NCBI GenBank assembly: GCA_016744795.1
Contig: JADGDR010000008.1
Coordinates: forward strand, 44,969-108,968
Length of the DNA: 64,000 bases
Source of the DNA: Sulfurospirillum sp.
Lineage (GTDB): Bacteria; Campylobacterota; Campylobacteria; Campylobacterales; Sulfurospirillaceae
Direction of reading: 5' to 3'
Part shown: piece by piece, positions 62,572 through 64,000 of the stretch
Layout of the letters: every line of letters starts with the position of its first letter
Position numbering within the stretch: position 1 is the first letter of the stretch
Notes under the pieces: model-generated
The model's database searches: none
Told to the model about the DNA's origin: nothing
Seen by the model: only the letters and a program-made list of their open reading frames with translations
Made by a program: the position numbers and the translations under genes

Positions 62572-64000
62572 ATGTCAAAAGTAATAGGAATAGTAAAAGA
62601 GATAATTGGAACAGTAAAAGTTACGACTCAAGAAGGAGAAGTGAAATTACTTTCTAAGGGCGATGTTGTACATGAAAATGATAAAATAGATGCAATGGCA
62701 TCAAGCCAAACAACGATTTTATTAAATAATGGAAAAGAAATCATTATTGAGAGTGATACTTCACTATCTCTAAATGAAGAGTATATAAATTCTTCTGATA
62801 CAGAAGTAGCTTTAACAGATACAAATAGTGATATAGCCGAAGTTGAAGCACTTTTGGCAAATGATGAAGAGGGAACCGCTGCAGGACAAGATGGCGGAGG
62901 AGAAGCAGGTGGACTAGGAAGTGCATATTATCATGATAGATTAGATTTTGGAGAAGATCAAAATGCACTTAATAGAACGGGGTTTGAAGAAAATAATTTT
63001 TCTACAGTTGAAAATGAAAATCTTAACATAAATGATACAGTAAATATTGATATAACAGCTCCAGATGCTCCAACAGTAGAATTAGCAAACGATACAGGAA
63101 CTAGCCAAACAGACCTTATTACCAAAGATGGAGAACTAAATGTAACTCCAAGTGAAGTTGGAAACACTATTGAATACTCAAATGATGGAGGAGCTACTTG
63201 GAGTACAACTCCACCAGTTCCAAGTGAGGGTGAAAATACTGTAAATGTAAGAGAAATAGATGATGCAGGAAATCAAAGTGCCTCAACACCTATTACTTTT
63301 ACATTCGATACAAGTGCTCCAAGTGTAGATGTAACAGATATATCTTCAACAAATGATTCAACACCTCAAATTACAGGAACAATTAATGATGGAACTGCAA
63401 CAGTAGTTGTCACAATTAATGGAACGGATTATACGGCTACAAATAATGGTGATGGAACATGGACCTTAGCAGATAATGTGGTTTCTGAGCTTTCAAATGG
63501 AGAAACCATTGTTAGTGTAAAAGCAATAGATATAGCAGGAAATGAAGGAACTGGTGAGGGAACAGTAAATATTAATAATGCCATAAGCCCACTAAGTGAT
63601 TCAGACTCCTCAACTAACACCGTAGATGAAAACGCACAAGCTGGAACAGAAGTAGGAATTACAGCTCTTGCCACTGACGCTGATGCTGGAGATACTGTAA
63701 CTTATAGCCTAAGCCAAACTGATATAGATGCAGGACTATTTAGTATTAATCCAACTACAGGAGTAGTAACAACCCTAGGTAATATGGATTATGAAACAGC
63801 TCAATCTCATACAATTAATGTAATAGCAACCTCAAGTGATGGATCTAGCTCTAATGCTGATATGACAATAAATGTAACTGATGCAACTGGTGGAGATACT
63901 GATAATGCCATAAGCCCACTAAGTGATTCAGACTCCTCAACTAACACCGTAGATGAAAACGCACAAGCTGGAACAGAAGTAGGAATTACAGCTCTTGCCA
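62572..64000 (+). CDS. LapA-like large repeat adhesin with N-terminal retention module (truncated at window end)
   Basis: Open frame from ATG at 62572 to the window end (absent from track because it has no stop): MSKVIGIVKEIIGTVKVTTQEGEVKLLSKGDVVHENDKIDAMASSQTTILLNNGKEIIIESDTSLSLNEEY..., then Ig-like and cadherin-like repeats. Confidence 0.88.
   Translation, partial: MSKVIGIVKEIIGTVKVTTQEGEVKLLSKGDVVHENDKIDAMASSQTTILLNNGKEIIIESDTSLSLNEEYINSSDTEVALTDTNSDIAEVEALLANDEEGTAAGQDGGGEAGGLGSAYYHDRLDFGEDQNALNRTGFEENNFSTVENENLNINDTVNIDITAPDAPTVELANDTGTSQTDLITKDGELNVTPSEVGNTIEYSNDGGATWSTTPPVPSEGENTVNVREIDDAGNQSASTPITFTFDTSAPSVDVTDISSTNDSTPQITGTINDGTATVVVTINGTDYTATNNGDGTWTLADNVVSELSNGETIVSVKAIDIAGNEGTGEGTVNINNAISPLSDSDSSTNTVDENAQAGTEVGITALATDADAGDTVTYSLSQTDIDAGLFSINPTTGVVTTLGNMDYETAQSHTINVIATSSDGSSSNADMTINVTDATGGDTDNAISPLSDSDSSTNTVDENAQAGTEVGITALA

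Noticed and set aside
62744-63674. Minus-strand ORFs (62744-62968, 62958-63167, 63429-63674) at the right edge
   Set aside because: Antisense of the open adhesin frame; Ser/Val-rich artefacts of the repeat.

Overview
This 64 kb AT-rich window is a densely packed chromosomal segment of a Campylobacterota bacterium. The Sulfurimonas-like assignment is inferred from hobA, the gene order and protein families, and was not tested. Most of it is housekeeping: ssb-rpsF, holA, rnr, ilvC, minDE, dprA, a chemoreceptor plus potDABC-like transporter, ruvX, queA-tatCB, hemW, rppH-lysC-hobA-holB-folP, ligA, tlyA-ribF-cmoA, flhA, rpsO, hrcA-grpE-dnaK, dsbD, kdsB, thrC, argB, lpxK, nadE, cmoB, pepD, nth, a PEB4-like PPIase, fba, hisD and nhaA. 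The right edge holds the start of a LapA-like giant repeat adhesin. No rRNA, tRNA, CRISPR, prophage or IS element was recognised. The strongest unexplained signal is a short palindrome, TTTACATGTAAA (core TACATGTA, about 32 copies by hand count). It is scattered through genes and intergenic regions, usually read as Leu-His-Val in genes, and sometimes paired into hairpins between genes. It behaves like a HIP1-type highly iterated palindrome. Second, queA and nth both appear to start at ATA codons: both lack any ATG/GTG/TTG at the expected start but have a good Shine-Dalgarno there. Third, the grpE-dnaK spacer has a 22-bp direct repeat plus inverted repeat that could form two mutually exclusive RNA structures. 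Fourth, the adhesin has a retention module and a candidate TAAG LapG site. All counts and coordinates were made by eye; no searches were run.
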